From the NCBI GenBank assembly GCA_029268615.1, contig JAQWNM010000004.1, positions 1 through 37,965 on the forward strand: a stretch of DNA of 37,965 bases. The letters are read 5' to 3'. Position numbers and translations under genes: made by a program. This DNA is from SAR86 cluster bacterium. GTDB lineage: Bacteria > Pseudomonadota > Gammaproteobacteria > Magnimaribacterales > Magnimaribacteraceae. The stretch's first letter is position 1. Every line of letters starts with the position of its first letter. The notes beneath the pieces are model-generated. The model did not search any database and was not told the origin of the DNA. It saw only the letters and a program-made list of their open reading frames with translations. Below are positions 16,926 to 24,238 of this stretch, piece after piece.

Positions 16926-17603
16926 ATGATTGAACTTTATACTTCTCCAACTCCGAATGGCCATAAAATAAGCATTGCCTTGGAAGAAATGAAAATACCC
17001 TATAAGGTAAAGCCTATTGATTTAGGAAAAAATGAACAAAAATCGAAAAAATTTTTAAAGATTTGTCCAAATGGAAGAATTCCTGCGATCGTTGATACAT
17101 CTAAAGATAATTTTTCTGTTTTTGAATCAGGCGCTATATTAATATATCTTGCAGAAAAATCAGGTAAGTTTCTCCCTAAAAACTTAAAAAAACGCTCTGA
17201 AGTAATTCAATGGGTAATGTTTCAGATGGGTGGTGTTGGCCCGATGCAAGGACAAGCAAATGTTTTCTTTAGATATTTTCCCAAAAAAATAAAACCGGCT
17301 ATTGATAGATATCAGAATGAAACTAAAAGATTATTTTCTGTTCTAGATAAGCAACTTAAAGGAAAAGAATTTATTTGCAATAAGTTAAGTATTGCAGATT
17401 TTGCAACTTTTCCTTGGGTGAATATCCATGAGTGGTCAGGCGTAGAAATAAAAGACTTCAAGCACCTTTCATTATGGGTAGATAGATGTAGAAATAGAAA
17501 ATATTTTCAAAGAGGTTTAGATATCCCTGTAAGATTAGTTATGCCAAAGGAAAGAAATAAAAAAGATTTCGTTAAGAGGGCTCAAAAGATGCTACAAAAA
17601 TAA
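16926..17603 (+). CDS. Nu-class glutathione S-transferase (YfcG/YghU-like)
   Basis: A 225-residue cytosolic protein. The thioredoxin-like N-terminal domain opens with [20 protein letters not shown], which closely resembles YfcG, whose Thr9 and Asn11 bind glutathione; both residues are conserved here. The cis-Pro motif RIPAIVD and the [18 protein letters not shown] segment that contacts glutathione are present. The helical C-terminal domain follows, containing [12 protein letters not shown]. Nu-class members act as glutathione-dependent disulfide-bond reductases rather than classical conjugating transferases. The start overlaps nothing: one base separates it from the DUF4389 stop. It is followed after 12 bases by an SDR gene in the same operon. 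Confidence 0.92.
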   Translation: MIELYTSPTPNGHKISIALEEMKIPYKVKPIDLGKNEQKSKKFLKICPNGRIPAIVDTSKDNFSVFESGAILIYLAEKSGKFLPKNLKKRSEVIQWVMFQMGGVGPMQGQANVFFRYFPKKIKPAIDRYQNETKRLFSVLDKQLKGKEFICNKLSIADFATFPWVNIHEWSGVEIKDFKHLSLWVDRCRNRKYFQRGLDIPVRLVMPKERNKKDFVKRAQKMLQK

Positions 17604-17615
17604 TTCAAGACGTTC

Positions 17616-18521
17616 ATGAAGGATTTTAAAGATAAGGTGGCAGTTATAACTGGGGCTGGTTCAGGGATAGGTAGATATTTATCAATACTCCTTGCTAAAC
17701 AAGGCTCGGATGTAGCAATTTGTGATATTAATAAAGTAACTCTTGACGAGACGGCAGGGATGCTTAGGCAATATAATGTTTCGGTTTCAAATCATCTGTT
17801 AGATGTTTCTGATGAAGAGGCAGTCAAAGTTCTTCCAGAAAAGATTATTGAGATACATGGTAAAGTAAACCTAGTATTTAATAATGCTGGAGTGACTGCA
17901 GTTTCTGATTTTATTGATTTAGAAAAAAATGACTGGGACTGGGTTATGGGTATTAATTTAAATGGTGTAGTTAATAGTACAAGAGCTTTTATTCCACATT
18001 TAATTGATCAACCAGAAGCTGCAATTATTAACACATCCTCTATCTTTGGCATAGTAGCGGTTCCTGGCCAAACGGTATATCACGCTGCTAAGTTTGCTGT
18101 TAGAGGTTTTACTGAAAGTTTAGCTCTAGAAATGGCACAGTCTCATGAAAATTTACATATTCATTGTGTGCATCCAGGCCATATAGGTACAAATATAGCT
18201 AGTAGTGCTCGTGTAGATGAAGATTCTTTTGGTGCGACGGCAGAAAAGGGAGGGTCGTCAATTTTTACTCGGAATGCTCCCTCAAGCCGAAAAGAAATGG
18301 GAGATCAGTTTAGAGAGGGAGGCATGCATCCAAGTAAGGCTGCTCAGATTATACTTCATGGAGTCAAAAAGAATAAAAGAAGGATCTTTATTGGGTTAGA
18401 TTCTAGGTTGCTTGAGTTATCTCAAAGATTATTTCCTAATAAGTATCACTTTACTTGGCCCTTTTTTATGATTCCTTTAATGTGGTTTAGAGATAAAAAA
18501 CCTTTAAAATCACTTGATTAG
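17616..18521 (+). CDS. SDR-family oxidoreductase in the gpsA operon
   Basis: A 301-residue classical short-chain dehydrogenase, longer than usual because of a C-terminal extension. TGAGSGIG is at 12-19, NNAG at 89-92, and the catalytic residues are S142, Y155 and K159 (YHAAK). Asp after the second strand (CDINK, about 37) suggests NAD(H). After residue 190 comes an inserted polar stretch, then a C-terminal part ending in a hydrophobic and aromatic segment (YHFTWPFFMIPLMWF, 276-290) that may touch the membrane. This layout is seen in SDRs next to acyl-CoA and flavin monooxygenase genes, acting on lipophilic alcohols or ketones. It is fourth in the gpsA operon, and its last 12 bases overlap the convergent DUF6285 gene. 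Confidence 0.9.
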   Translation: MKDFKDKVAVITGAGSGIGRYLSILLAKQGSDVAICDINKVTLDETAGMLRQYNVSVSNHLLDVSDEEAVKVLPEKIIEIHGKVNLVFNNAGVTAVSDFIDLEKNDWDWVMGINLNGVVNSTRAFIPHLIDQPEAAIINTSSIFGIVAVPGQTVYHAAKFAVRGFTESLALEMAQSHENLHIHCVHPGHIGTNIASSARVDEDSFGATAEKGGSSIFTRNAPSSRKEMGDQFREGGMHPSKAAQIILHGVKKNKRRIFIGLDSRLLELSQRLFPNKYHFTWPFFMIPLMWFRDKKPLKSLD

Positions 18522-18875
18522 TTTCTTGTAAGTCGAATAGTTAGGATTATCCACTGATACTTTATTCTTAGACAACTTAATTAAAACTTCCTGAAGATTT
18601 TTATCAGAAAGATCCAATTGGCCACTTTGTATAAGTTCTGCTAAATCTTTAATGGAGTTCATGCCTTTATCCTTAATTAAGAGTTTGATCATATCTTGGA
18701 TTTCTGATGACAGCTCTTCACCATCATTAAGTTCTCTTTTAATTATATTAAGTACGTTAATTGCTATTTGTATTTTAAATGCTAGATGATTTGGTAATTC
18801 ATTTTTAATATCCTCTATCAGAAAAATTCTGATGGAATCTATCAGCTCAATTAATGTGGGTCTGTCAAATATCAT
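18510..18875 (-). CDS. DUF6285 protein, partner of the APH-fold phosphotransferase
   Basis: A 121-residue, mostly helical, soluble protein. Its opening (DRPTLIELIDSIRIFL) and the HLAFKIQIAINVLNIIKREL block match the DUF6285 pattern as I remember it. These proteins are regularly encoded beside the aminoglycoside-phosphotransferase-fold proteins linked to acyl-CoA dehydrogenases. Here the ATG overlaps the stop of just such a gene by four bases (ATGA), so the pair is translationally coupled and likely forms a complex or acts on one substrate. No catalytic residues can be named. It converges with the upstream SDR, overlapping it by 12 bases. Confidence 0.75.
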   Translation of the reverse strand: MIFDRPTLIELIDSIRIFLIEDIKNELPNHLAFKIQIAINVLNIIKRELNDGEELSSEIQDMIKLLIKDKGMNSIKDLAELIQSGQLDLSDKNLQEVLIKLSKNKVSVDNPNYSTYKKLIK

Positions 18876-19858
18876 TTTCCTTTTAAAAATAGTAGATCAA
18901 CTAAATCAAGTTCTGTTTCAGAAACTCGTCTCCCAATGGCAGCTCTTTCAACTGAATTAGTGGTAGTTAATAAATGTCCAAAGGTTTGTATTAGGCATAT
19001 AACCCCCCATCTTAATGTACCTAATACTTGCCAATTCCTAATGATATTACTATTCAGTTGTTTATCAATAATTGAGGAATAGCCATTAATTAGGTCGTTT
19101 ATATCTCCAAAACCGCCTACAACTTTTTTATGATGACCAAATCTCCATGAATTAACACAAATCCAACCTAGGTCTTGGAGAGGATTTCCTATATGAGAAA
19201 GTTCCCAATCTACTACTGATTGAAGGCCATTTGTATCAAAAATTAAATTACCCAGCCTAAAATCACCATGGACTAGAGTTTTTTGACTATCTCCAAATTC
19301 CTGATCTTTTAGCCATTTAAAGGCATATTCAAAAACTGGCGAAGGGTTATTGAAGTTTTTATAAGTTAAGTAAAGTTCTTCTAACTCTTCGTTAACGTCT
19401 TTCTGTTTAAGCCAATCCAAGGATTTTAAAGAAACTTTGTGAATCTTTGCCATAGCTTGTCCGCATTGAAATGCCAGAGAATTCCTTATATCCTTGAAGA
19501 CATCATCTCGAAGAATCTTTCTTGGTATGCTTTCTCCTTCAATTAATTCCATAACATAAGCATTTTTTAAGTTAGAGGTTTCGGATGAAATTGCTAAAAC
19601 TTCAGGCACAGGGCCTTTTGCATTAAAAACTGCACTTTGAATAGTTGCTTCTTTGGATTTGGACAATGCAAGTCCTCCTGAAGGTGTATCAGGTCCTTTT
19701 TTAAGAATCATTTTTATTGAAGATGGAGACATTATGTAATTAAATTTCCAAGTTTCATTCGATGCGCCATTTGTTAGAGGCACTAAATCTGAAACATCGC
19801 CTTGAAGACCTTGCTCTTTAAGCAGTTCTTCTATATTTTTTGATAATTCATTCAACAT
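18872..19858 (-). CDS. APH-fold phosphotransferase, ACAD10/11-kinase-like
   Basis: A 328-residue kinase-fold protein of the aminoglycoside phosphotransferase superfamily. The catalytic loop HGDFRLGNL gives D199 with H197 and N204. The metal-binding DFG equivalent is VVDWELSHIGNPLQDLGW, with D217. The N-terminal lobe includes NGASNETW and the strand IKMILKKG carrying the ATP-binding lysine. The WELSHIGNPLQDLGW form and the DUF6285 neighbour are characteristic of relatives of the kinase domain of human ACAD10 and ACAD11, rather than drug-resistance enzymes. That domain works with an acyl-CoA dehydrogenase on hydroxyacyl substrates. No dehydrogenase gene is adjacent here. It lies 15 bases downstream of the ketosynthase gene and overlaps the DUF6285 start. 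Confidence 0.87.
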   Translation of the reverse strand: MLNELSKNIEELLKEQGLQGDVSDLVPLTNGASNETWKFNYIMSPSSIKMILKKGPDTPSGGLALSKSKEATIQSAVFNAKGPVPEVLAISSETSNLKNAYVMELIEGESIPRKILRDDVFKDIRNSLAFQCGQAMAKIHKVSLKSLDWLKQKDVNEELEELYLTYKNFNNPSPVFEYAFKWLKDQEFGDSQKTLVHGDFRLGNLIFDTNGLQSVVDWELSHIGNPLQDLGWICVNSWRFGHHKKVVGGFGDINDLINGYSSIIDKQLNSNIIRNWQVLGTLRWGVICLIQTFGHLLTTTNSVERAAIGRRVSETELDLVDLLFLKGK

Positions 19859-19873
19859 AAGGAATAGATTAAT

Positions 19874-21613
19874 CTACAATTTTATTGAATTGCTATAGCC
19901 TTTTAATTTTATTTCTTTTTTAGAGATGGAGACGTCTTTTTCTCCAATAAGAACATCTTCATTAAACCTGTAAGTTACTTCATATTCACCTTTTAAAGCT
20001 TTCTTATTGTAGCTTTCTATTTTTTGGGAAGTTAAATTTAATTGTTTTTTATAAGAAGAAAGTCTTTTTCTTCCATATCTTGAATCTAATATCTTAAGTG
20101 TTTCTAACGGACTAAGAATCAGGGCAGAGGCATTATTACCTCCAAAGCCTTTAGCATTTAGGAAGGCAGCCTGATAGAAATTTTTTTCTTCTGTCTTGTG
20201 TTCCATCAAGAAATTTAGGTTTTTTGTATGAACATCTTCTGCAGTATTATTAACACCATGAATGCCAGGTATAATTCCATCTTGCCAAGTTCCAAGAGCC
20301 GCAACTAGTTGATCTCCAGATGCAGGTGCCATGCTATGACCTATATAGGATTTAATTCCAGTAATAGGCCAAGAATTAATTCTAAAAGTTCCAGCAATTG
20401 AGTCAAAAATATGAGATTCAGTTGTTCTGTTAGCAGGAGTGCCAGTTCCATGCGCCTGAACAAATGTATTATTTTTTAAGCCTTTTATACCTAAAATATC
20501 TTCGGCTTTTGAAACTACTTTTGCCATAGTTATGTAGTTTCCAACTCCTGGTCCACTTATAGAGCTTTTTAGGCCGTCTGCATAAGATTTTACTTCAGGT
20601 ACAGAGCCATAAATTCTAGTTCCTATATCCAACGCTAGTTTATCATCCATTAAAACTATAAATTGAGCTGATTCTCCTAGAATCATGCCAGAATTTAATC
20701 CAAATGGTCTGCAAGCTTTGGTTTGATCTGGTCCATCATCTATTGATTCATTCAGTTGGGCTTGCATCTCCATCATTTTCTTATCATCTGATAGAGCACT
20801 CATTGCATAGAATCCATCTACCACTTCTGGTGTGATAGGAGCCTCAGCTCCACCTACTATCACAAATCTAGAACTACCATTTTCTATAGCTTCTTTCCCC
20901 ATTTGCAAGTTATACAAAAAGGTAGCGCAGGCACCAACGCAATGACCAGACCTGCCGACACTACCTAGAATATAGGCATTAATAAAATCTGCTGACATTT
21001 CAACCAAACCTAGAGGTAAGTTCTTAGAGCTTGATCTGTTACCTTTTATTCTGGATTGCATCATTCCAGCAAATCCAAACTTATCCATTTGTCCTATAGC
21101 TGCTCCACTGAAAACAGCTACTTCTGAAGGACAAATAAGGTCTTGAATCTTGCCCCAATCTATTCCTAGTTGACTCATAGCATCACTCATACCAAATACT
21201 GTCATTTGTAGAGCTCTAGGGTGTTGTCTTGCAGGGTAGAATGCAGAAGGATCAAAACCGCTTGGAAGTTGACCTGCAGCACTAGCCTTTATTTTATCTA
21301 AAATAATTCCATCAGGATCATATGTATCTCTATCAATTTTTCGTATCATGGTTTCGGACCTTATAAGATCTGAGTTTTCTGCTAAATATTCTTTTAGTTT
21401 AATAGCATCTCCTGCAGATGTTTCCCATCCTCTAGATATTGGTTCAATGCGCCCTTGAAGAACCGCTAGGTCTTGAATAGTTTCCAGCTGGTTATCTATA
21501 CTTTGGGCTTCAAAGGTCATGTTTCTATATCCTTGAAATGAAGAAGTTCTTCCAGATGCATTAATGCCTCCTATGGAAGTTATAAGGGCTAATGGTTTCG
21601 ATGTTTTACTCAT
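19874..21613 (-). CDS. Beta-ketoacyl synthase, FabY-like
   Basis: A 579-residue stand-alone ketosynthase of the thiolase fold, doing decarboxylative Claisen condensation. The proposed active site is C229 (VGACATFLYN, where typical enzymes have TACAS), with H388 in QAHGTGTPAN and H426 in KSYIGHSMAPASG, preceded by K421. It is about 150 residues longer than FabB or FabF. The extra sequence is N-terminal, opening with LALITSIGGINASGRTSS, and C-terminal. That size and opening recall FabY of Pseudomonas aeruginosa, a ketosynthase that can initiate fatty-acid synthesis; I have not aligned them. It leads a reverse operon with the APH-fold kinase and DUF6285 genes, and faces a divergent acyl-CoA synthetase. 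No ACP or acyltransferase domain, so it is not a modular polyketide synthase. Confidence 0.88.
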   Translation of the reverse strand: MSKTSKPLALITSIGGINASGRTSSFQGYRNMTFEAQSIDNQLETIQDLAVLQGRIEPISRGWETSAGDAIKLKEYLAENSDLIRSETMIRKIDRDTYDPDGIILDKIKASAAGQLPSGFDPSAFYPARQHPRALQMTVFGMSDAMSQLGIDWGKIQDLICPSEVAVFSGAAIGQMDKFGFAGMMQSRIKGNRSSSKNLPLGLVEMSADFINAYILGSVGRSGHCVGACATFLYNLQMGKEAIENGSSRFVIVGGAEAPITPEVVDGFYAMSALSDDKKMMEMQAQLNESIDDGPDQTKACRPFGLNSGMILGESAQFIVLMDDKLALDIGTRIYGSVPEVKSYADGLKSSISGPGVGNYITMAKVVSKAEDILGIKGLKNNTFVQAHGTGTPANRTTESHIFDSIAGTFRINSWPITGIKSYIGHSMAPASGDQLVAALGTWQDGIIPGIHGVNNTAEDVHTKNLNFLMEHKTEEKNFYQAAFLNAKGFGGNNASALILSPLETLKILDSRYGRKRLSSYKKQLNLTSQKIESYNKKALKGEYEVTYRFNEDVLIGEKDVSISKKEIKLKGYSNSIKL

Positions 21614-21675
21614 ATTTAATATAATAAGTATAAACTTTTTGGACTATTCTAGTGATTAAAGTTTTATTTATAGAT

Positions 21676-21681
21676 TATAAT
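21676..21681 (+). promoter_or_regulatory. Candidate -10 element upstream of the acyl-CoA synthetase
   Basis: TATAAT lies 33 bases before the ATG at 21715 in the 101-base divergent spacer. No convincing -35 is present at the right distance, so this is only a candidate. A GAGAG at 21704-21708 may be the ribosome-binding site. Confidence 0.3.
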
Positions 21682-21714
21682 TCTTAAAAAAAATTTCTTA
21701 AAAGAGAGTATCAA

Positions 21715-23253
21715 ATGCATCCTGGGGTTAACGGCAAACTTTATCCAAATAAACCAGCAATAATTATGCTGGAGAGTGAACAAGCTATTACTCACGGAGA
21801 ATTGAATGACCTGTCTAATCAAGGAGCGCAATTATTTAGATCTCTTGGATTAAAACCTGGAGACAGCATTGCTTTAATGCTCGAGAATCATATTTTATTT
21901 TTTCCCATCATTTTTGCAGCATGGAGAAGCGGCTTAAGATACACCGCTATAAGTTGGAGGTTGCAACCAAACGAAGTCCAATACATTGTAGAAGACTGTA
22001 ATGCAAAAGTGTTTATAACCTCAAAGTTCTTAGAAGAAAATGCAGTTGCTTTGAGTAGTTCATTGAAGAAAGTACATTCATATATGTTGGATGGAGTAAC
22101 TGATGGATTTAGTTCTTATGAAGAAAGTATTTCTAAAATGTCAACGTTACCAATAGAAGATGAATGTCAAGGTGGTGCAATGTTATATTCATCAGGAACA
22201 ACAGGTCGTCCTAAAGGAATACATAGGAAATTAACTTTCAGTAAACTTCCTTATCGTCCTGAAGATGATGACTTGGGATTAGGCAGGGTAGTTGAAGGTG
22301 TATATGGAGGTTCAGAAAATAGTGTTTATTTATCACCAGCACCTTTATACCAATCAGCCCCTTTAGGGTTTAATACTGGATTCCTCTCCTTGGGTAGTAC
22401 TAGTATTATTATGGAAAAGTTTGAAACAGAAAAAGCTTTACAAGCTATAGAGAAATATAAAGTCACTCATTCACAGTGGGTACCAACTATGTTTGTTAGA
22501 TTTTTAAAAATGGATCAAGCAATCAGAGAAAATTATGATACCAGCTCACTGGAGGTTGCAATCCATGCAGCAGCTCCTTGCCCAATTGCTGTTAAAGAGC
22601 AAATGATAGACTGGTGGGGTCCTATTATTTATGAGTATTATGCTGGCACTGAATATAATGGAATGACAATTGTAGATTCAAGTCAATGGCTAGATCATAA
22701 AGGGACTGTCGGTAAACCTCTCTTTGGAGAGCTACATATTTTAGATGAAGAAGGTAATGAAGTTGAAACAGGGGATGCTGGCGTAATCTATTTTGGAGGT
22801 CCTACGGCAGGCACCTTTGAATATCATAATGATGAGGAAAAGACTTCCGATGCTATTTCTTCTCAGGGTTATAGTACATTAGGAGATATAGGTTATGTTG
22901 ATGAAGAGGGCTTCCTTTATTTAACTGACAGAAAATCTTTTATGATCATTTCTGGAGGGGTAAATATTTATCCCAAAGAAACTGAAGATCTATTAGTCAT
23001 GCACCCAAAAGTTGAAGATGTCGCTGTTTTTGGTGTTCCTAATGAAGAAATGGGAGAAGAGGTAAAAGCAGTAATTCAGCCGATAAATATGCAAGAAGCA
23101 GGAGCTAAGCTTGAAGCTGAATTGATTGCGTTTTGTCGTGAGAATATTTCACATATAAAATGTCCTCGAAGTATAGATTTTGAAACAGAGTTGCCTAGAC
23201 ACCCAACAGGCAAATTGTATAAAAGATTATTAAAAGATAAATATTGGTCTTAG
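21715..23253 (+). CDS. Acyl-CoA synthetase (AMP-binding family)
   Basis: A 512-residue adenylate-forming ligase that activates a carboxylic acid to its CoA thioester through an acyl-AMP. The P-loop-like motif [11 protein letters not shown] is at 158-168, and YYAGTEYNG is the A5 motif. [33 protein letters not shown] holds the ribose-binding Asp and the hinge, and the catalytic Lys is K500 in PTGKLYKR. The family includes long-chain, medium-chain and aromatic ligases; the sequence does not settle chain length. It is divergent from the ketosynthase operon across 101 bases and overlaps the convergent folD by four bases. With the ketosynthase, kinase and DUF6285 genes it makes an acyl-CoA-themed cluster. 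Confidence 0.93.
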   Translation: MHPGVNGKLYPNKPAIIMLESEQAITHGELNDLSNQGAQLFRSLGLKPGDSIALMLENHILFFPIIFAAWRSGLRYTAISWRLQPNEVQYIVEDCNAKVFITSKFLEENAVALSSSLKKVHSYMLDGVTDGFSSYEESISKMSTLPIEDECQGGAMLYSSGTTGRPKGIHRKLTFSKLPYRPEDDDLGLGRVVEGVYGGSENSVYLSPAPLYQSAPLGFNTGFLSLGSTSIIMEKFETEKALQAIEKYKVTHSQWVPTMFVRFLKMDQAIRENYDTSSLEVAIHAAAPCPIAVKEQMIDWWGPIIYEYYAGTEYNGMTIVDSSQWLDHKGTVGKPLFGELHILDEEGNEVETGDAGVIYFGGPTAGTFEYHNDEEKTSDAISSQGYSTLGDIGYVDEEGFLYLTDRKSFMIISGGVNIYPKETEDLLVMHPKVEDVAVFGVPNEEMGEEVKAVIQPINMQEAGAKLEAELIAFCRENISHIKCPRSIDFETELPRHPTGKLYKRLLKDKYWS

Positions 23254-24092
23254 ATTGCTATAGCTTTCTCACATGCTAAGACAGTTTGCAATATCAAAGT
23301 ATTAATTGTCATTGGACCGACGCCACCTGGCACAGGAGTATAAGCGAGAGATCTATTTTTTATTGAATCTAGCTCTATATCACCACACTTTTCTGGATGA
23401 TAACCTGCATCAACGACTACTGCGTTATCTTTTATCCAACTCCCTTTTATAAATTTAGGAATACCGACCGCTCCTACAATAATATCTGCAGATTTAATAA
23501 TACTTGGCAAGTCTTTGGTCTTAGAATGACAAATAGTGATTGTTGCATTTTTATTTAATAGCATCATTGCCATAGGTTTACCTAGAATTGGGCTTCTTCC
23601 AACAACCACAGCATGTTTACCGCTGATTTCTATATCATAGAATTCAAGCATTCTCATAATGCCTTGAGGTGTGCAAGATCCATATGCATTTTTTCCCATT
23701 GACATATTGCCAAAACCTAAACAAGTCACTCCATCAACATCTTTATTAATATTAATTGCATCAAAACAAGTTCGCTCATCTATTTGATTTGGAACAGGAT
23801 GTTGCAGAAGAATTCCATGGATTTCAGAATCTTTATTTAATTCATCGATCTTTTTAAGTAGATCTTCAGTTGAGGTATCTTCAGGTAGTTCTACTTTTAA
23901 AGATTTCATACCTACTCTTTCACAAGCATTAGCTTTCATCTTCACATAGGTAGCGGAGGCAGGATCAGAACCAACTAGGATTGTTGCCAAGATAGGTACA
24001 AAACCACACTTTTTTTCTATGGTTTTGATTCTATCAAAAAGCTCTCCTTCAGTTGTCTTGGATAAAAAAGTTCCATCTAGAATTTTTGTCAT
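23250..24092 (-). CDS. folD: Bifunctional methylenetetrahydrofolate dehydrogenase/cyclohydrolase
   Basis: A 280-residue cytosolic enzyme of one-carbon metabolism. It oxidises 5,10-methylene-tetrahydrofolate with NADP+ and hydrolyses the methenyl product to 10-formyl-tetrahydrofolate. Catalytic Y49 and K53 lie in SATYVKMK, Q97 in LLQHPVP, and D118 and D120 in KDVDG. The cofactor motif [10 protein letters not shown] and the C-terminal [10 protein letters not shown] are intact. Length is normal. It stands alone on the minus strand, sharing its 146-base upstream region with the divergent second TonB receptor and overlapping the end of the acyl-CoA synthetase gene. Identification is secure. Confidence 0.97.
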   Translation of the reverse strand: MTKILDGTFLSKTTEGELFDRIKTIEKKCGFVPILATILVGSDPASATYVKMKANACERVGMKSLKVELPEDTSTEDLLKKIDELNKDSEIHGILLQHPVPNQIDERTCFDAININKDVDGVTCLGFGNMSMGKNAYGSCTPQGIMRMLEFYDIEISGKHAVVVGRSPILGKPMAMMLLNKNATITICHSKTKDLPSIIKSADIIVGAVGIPKFIKGSWIKDNAVVVDAGYHPEKCGDIELDSIKNRSLAYTPVPGGVGPMTINTLILQTVLACEKAIAI

Positions 24093-24139
24093 ACATTATT
24101 TTCTCATGGAAGGTGATAGTGATAAAGCGTTCTTTATAT

Positions 24140-24170
24140 TTGACTCTTTGTAAAAGAGTATTATTATAAT
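24140..24170 (+). promoter_or_regulatory. Candidate promoter of the second TonB receptor with internal dyad
   Basis: TTGACT (24140-24145) and TATAAT (24165-24170) resemble sigma-70 -35 and -10 boxes, but the 19-base spacer is longer than ideal. Between them a perfect 7-bp inverted repeat, ACTCTTT (24143-24149) and AAAGAGT (24153-24159), overlaps the -35 box and could be an operator. The receptor start is 69 bases downstream. Confidence 0.4.
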
Positions 24171-24238
24171 TTTCGTCTTACTAAATGATATTTAATATCA
24201 AAAACTGTCATGTGGTTTATAAATAATTTGAGGGTTTT

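Noticed and set aside
18872-19858. Aminoglycoside resistance gene
   Set aside because: The APH fold is present, but the WELSHIGNP motif and the coupled DUF6285 partner indicate the ACAD10/11-type metabolic kinase group.
19865-19876. 12-bp palindrome TAGATTAATCTA at the ketosynthase stop
   Set aside because: Short, AT-rich and within an operon junction; probably chance.
19874-23253. Polyketide biosynthetic cluster
   Set aside because: A single stand-alone ketosynthase and an acyl-CoA synthetase, with no acyltransferase, ACP or modular domains nearby.
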